Shown here piece by piece: positions 58,743 to 60,655 of a stretch of 60,655 nt of DNA. Both the position numbers and the translations under genes were made by a program. How positions within the stretch are numbered: position 1 is the stretch's first letter; every line of letters starts with the position of its first letter. Source of the DNA: Nanobdellati archaeon (GTDB taxonomy: Archaea; Nanobdellota; Nanobdellia; Woesearchaeales; GCA-2686295); assembly GCA_014384375.1 (NCBI GenBank), contig JACNFY010000016.1, positions 1 through 60,655 of the forward strand, given 5' to 3'. A model generated the notes under the pieces. The model saw nothing but the letters and a program-made list of their open reading frames with translations. It was not told the origin of the DNA and did not search any database.

Positions 58743-59360
58743 TTAGGGTCTCATCCATTTGATTTCCCAGTAAGTAACATCCCCTTCATCATCAACTACT
58801 CCCATCATCAATCTCTTTTTGGTAGAGTGAGCTACTCTGTTCTTTGCTGCGAATTCATACCAAGTCAATATAGCTCCTTCGTGTACCGGGTAGATTATCC
58901 AACGAGCGTGATCTTCTCCTGGTTTTATGCCACGGTCATAAACTCTGAAATCAGCACCGAATTTCAACGCTGTTTTGACAATATATCCACGAGAACGCAT
59001 ATCTCTATACACGCTATACCTTATCCAAAAGGTGGGTTCTATCTTTGTCGCTCTCTTTACGAATCTTTCAAATGTGAATTCTTTATTCCTCGCATCTAAG
59101 ATTGCGATTTTTTTTTTCTCCATCAAGAACAATGCTTCTTGTAAAGATAATTGTAATTTTTTATCTTCCAACACAGTGCCATAACTCCCTTTGTTATAGA
59201 TTTCTTGAGCCTCGTCACTACTATCAAGAATCACTCTTTCATTGGCAAACATTGCTTTGAGAATCTCTTTTTTAGTTTTAGCTCTAGCTGTTTCTTTCTT
59301 AACTTTCTTCTTCGTGGTTTTCTTTTCAGTTTTTTTCTTGACTACTTTCTTTTTTGGCAT
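58743..59360 (-). CDS. endA: tRNA-splicing endonuclease
   Basis: FRVYDRGIKPGEDHARWIIYPV...HSTKKRL catalytic Tyr/His/Lys. Confidence 0.93.
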   Translation of the reverse strand: MPKKKVVKKKTEKKTTKKKVKKETARAKTKKEILKAMFANERVILDSSDEAQEIYNKGSYGTVLEDKKLQLSLQEALFLMEKKKIAILDARNKEFTFERFVKRATKIEPTFWIRYSVYRDMRSRGYIVKTALKFGADFRVYDRGIKPGEDHARWIIYPVHEGAILTWYEFAAKNRVAHSTKKRLMMGVVDDEGDVTYWEIKWMRP

Positions 59361-59433
59361 GTTGAAAATTAAAATAATCCTCTTTAAATACTTTTGCAAA
59401 ACTGTTATAAATATTCCTCTTTTACAAATACCT

Positions 59434-60336
59434 ATGCAATTAACATTTTTAGGAACCTCATGTATGGTTCCTACAAAAGAAAGAAATGTTCAAGGAATGT
59501 TCTTATCTTACAAAGCCGAAGGCATATTAATTGATTGTGGAGAAGGTACACAGAGGCAGATGAACCTTGCAGGAATTAACAGGAACAAAGTAAACATGAT
59601 TCTTGTCACTCACTGGCATGGAGATCATATCGGTGGTATTATAGGTCTTCTCCAGACAATCTCTGACAAGGAAAATCCACCTAAGATAGAGATTTTTGGA
59701 CCGAAAGGAACCAAGAAAAGAGTTCAACACTTGTTGGATTCTGTTGTTTTTGATGGTTCAAATCTAGATTTGAAAATAGTTGAATTAATTCCAAAGAAAG
59801 TTGAGACTTTTAAGAAAAAAGATGATTATTATATCCAATGTGCACCTATGGATCACACAACCCCCTGTATAGCTTACTCTTTTGTTGAAAAGGATAAAAG
59901 AAAAATAAACCTGGCGAAAGCTAAGAAAATAGGGTTGAAAGAGGGTCCTTTGCTCGGGAAATTGCAGACAGGACAAAAAATTGTTGTAAATAGAAAAACT
60001 ATCAATCCTGATGATGTATCTTCAATCAAAAAAGGAAGGAAAGTAACCTTCCTATTTGATACTCTTCTTTCTGAGAATTGTTATAAGATAGCTAGTGAAG
60101 CTGATTTACTCGTTGCAGAAGCTGTTTATCTTCCAGAACTAAGAGAGAAAGCAGATAAGTATAAACACTTAACCACTCAGGATGTTGGATTGATAGCAAA
60201 CAAAGCTAATGTGAAGAGGTTAATCATAACACATTTCTCACAGAGATATAAAACAATTAGTGAATTAGAATCAGACGTGAAGACTTATTTTGCTAGCTCT
60301 TCTTGTGCTTACGATTTCATGAAGGTAAATGTTTAG
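59434..60336 (+). CDS. rnz: Ribonuclease Z
   Basis: LGTSCMVPTKERNVQG, THWHGDHIGG, ITHFSQRY. Confidence 0.96.
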   Translation: MQLTFLGTSCMVPTKERNVQGMFLSYKAEGILIDCGEGTQRQMNLAGINRNKVNMILVTHWHGDHIGGIIGLLQTISDKENPPKIEIFGPKGTKKRVQHLLDSVVFDGSNLDLKIVELIPKKVETFKKKDDYYIQCAPMDHTTPCIAYSFVEKDKRKINLAKAKKIGLKEGPLLGKLQTGQKIVVNRKTINPDDVSSIKKGRKVTFLFDTLLSENCYKIASEADLLVAEAVYLPELREKADKYKHLTTQDVGLIANKANVKRLIITHFSQRYKTISELESDVKTYFASSSCAYDFMKVNV

Positions 60337-60542
60337 CGAGTAGCCAACTTTATATCATCTGCCTTAACAGTTTTTCTACCAGCGTGTACTGCAAATTTGA
60401 TAGCTGCCTCAGAAACTTCCTCTCCAAATTCTTCTAAAATATCCCTTAAGGAAGCTTTGGCATCCTCTGACACCCTCTCGGCTCCTGCTTTCTTTATTAG
60501 TCTTTCCATTGCTGCTAAAGGAATTATTCTTTTATTAGCCAT
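60333..60542 (-). CDS. Archaeal histone
   Basis: IPLAAMERLIKKAGAERVSEDAKASLRDILEEFGEEVSEAAIKFAVHAGRKTVKADDIKLA. Confidence 0.96.
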   Translation of the reverse strand: MANKRIIPLAAMERLIKKAGAERVSEDAKASLRDILEEFGEEVSEAAIKFAVHAGRKTVKADDIKLATR

Positions 60543-60655
60543 TAAAATCACCTTGTATAGAGGAAAGAAGCTTGTTTATATATTTATTTGTTAAAAATAG
60601 GGTGTTGTCAACTTAAGTGGGAAATCTTAAATTCTCTTTTTCTTTAGAAAAAGTC

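Noticed and set aside
59242-59433. Long N-terminal extension of RNase Z in the ORF track
   Set aside because: The conserved start MQLTFLGTSC is at 59434; upstream part is a shadow of endA and its promoter.
1-60655. CRISPR array
   Set aside because: No regularly spaced 24-40 bp direct repeats were seen despite Cas4-like and CARF-like genes.
1-60655. Transposons, integrases or prophage genes
   Set aside because: No transposase, integrase or phage structural signature found; most of the window is housekeeping.

Overview
This 60.7-kb AT-rich archaeal chromosome window looks DPANN-like (Woesearchaeota/Pacearchaeota type). That lineage call is inference from gene content, the fused primase and the TrmB paralogs. 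Contents: (i) a replication module of PolD DP2, PolD DP1 and Orc1/Cdc6, flanked by a probable oriC with three ORB-like motifs; (ii) Hef, a single-chain PriS-PriL-like primase, RFC-S, FEN1 and a histone; (iii) the S10/spc ribosomal superoperon (L3 to SecY/DUF106/L34e/L14e), without adk, cmk or cbf5 at their usual positions; (iv) PheRS, AlaRS, Pelota, Trm5, EndA, RNase Z and PAN; (v) an uncharacterised envelope cluster (two membrane-anchored proteins, three divergent paralogous lipoproteins, a receiver-domain protein); (vi) orphan Cas4-like and CARF-like proteins with no CRISPR array. The most notable observations are: a 116-bp perfectly identical DNA tract encoding the HTH of two otherwise diverged TrmB paralogs, with sharp boundaries and related repeats in both promoters; two tandem perfect hairpins in the rpl22-rps3 gap, the second holding the rps3 Shine-Dalgarno in its loop and its TTG start in its stem; an unclassified promoter-driven structured RNA candidate near 53640-53712; and the envelope cluster. 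All calls were made by eye from the sequence and supplied ORFs; no database search was run.
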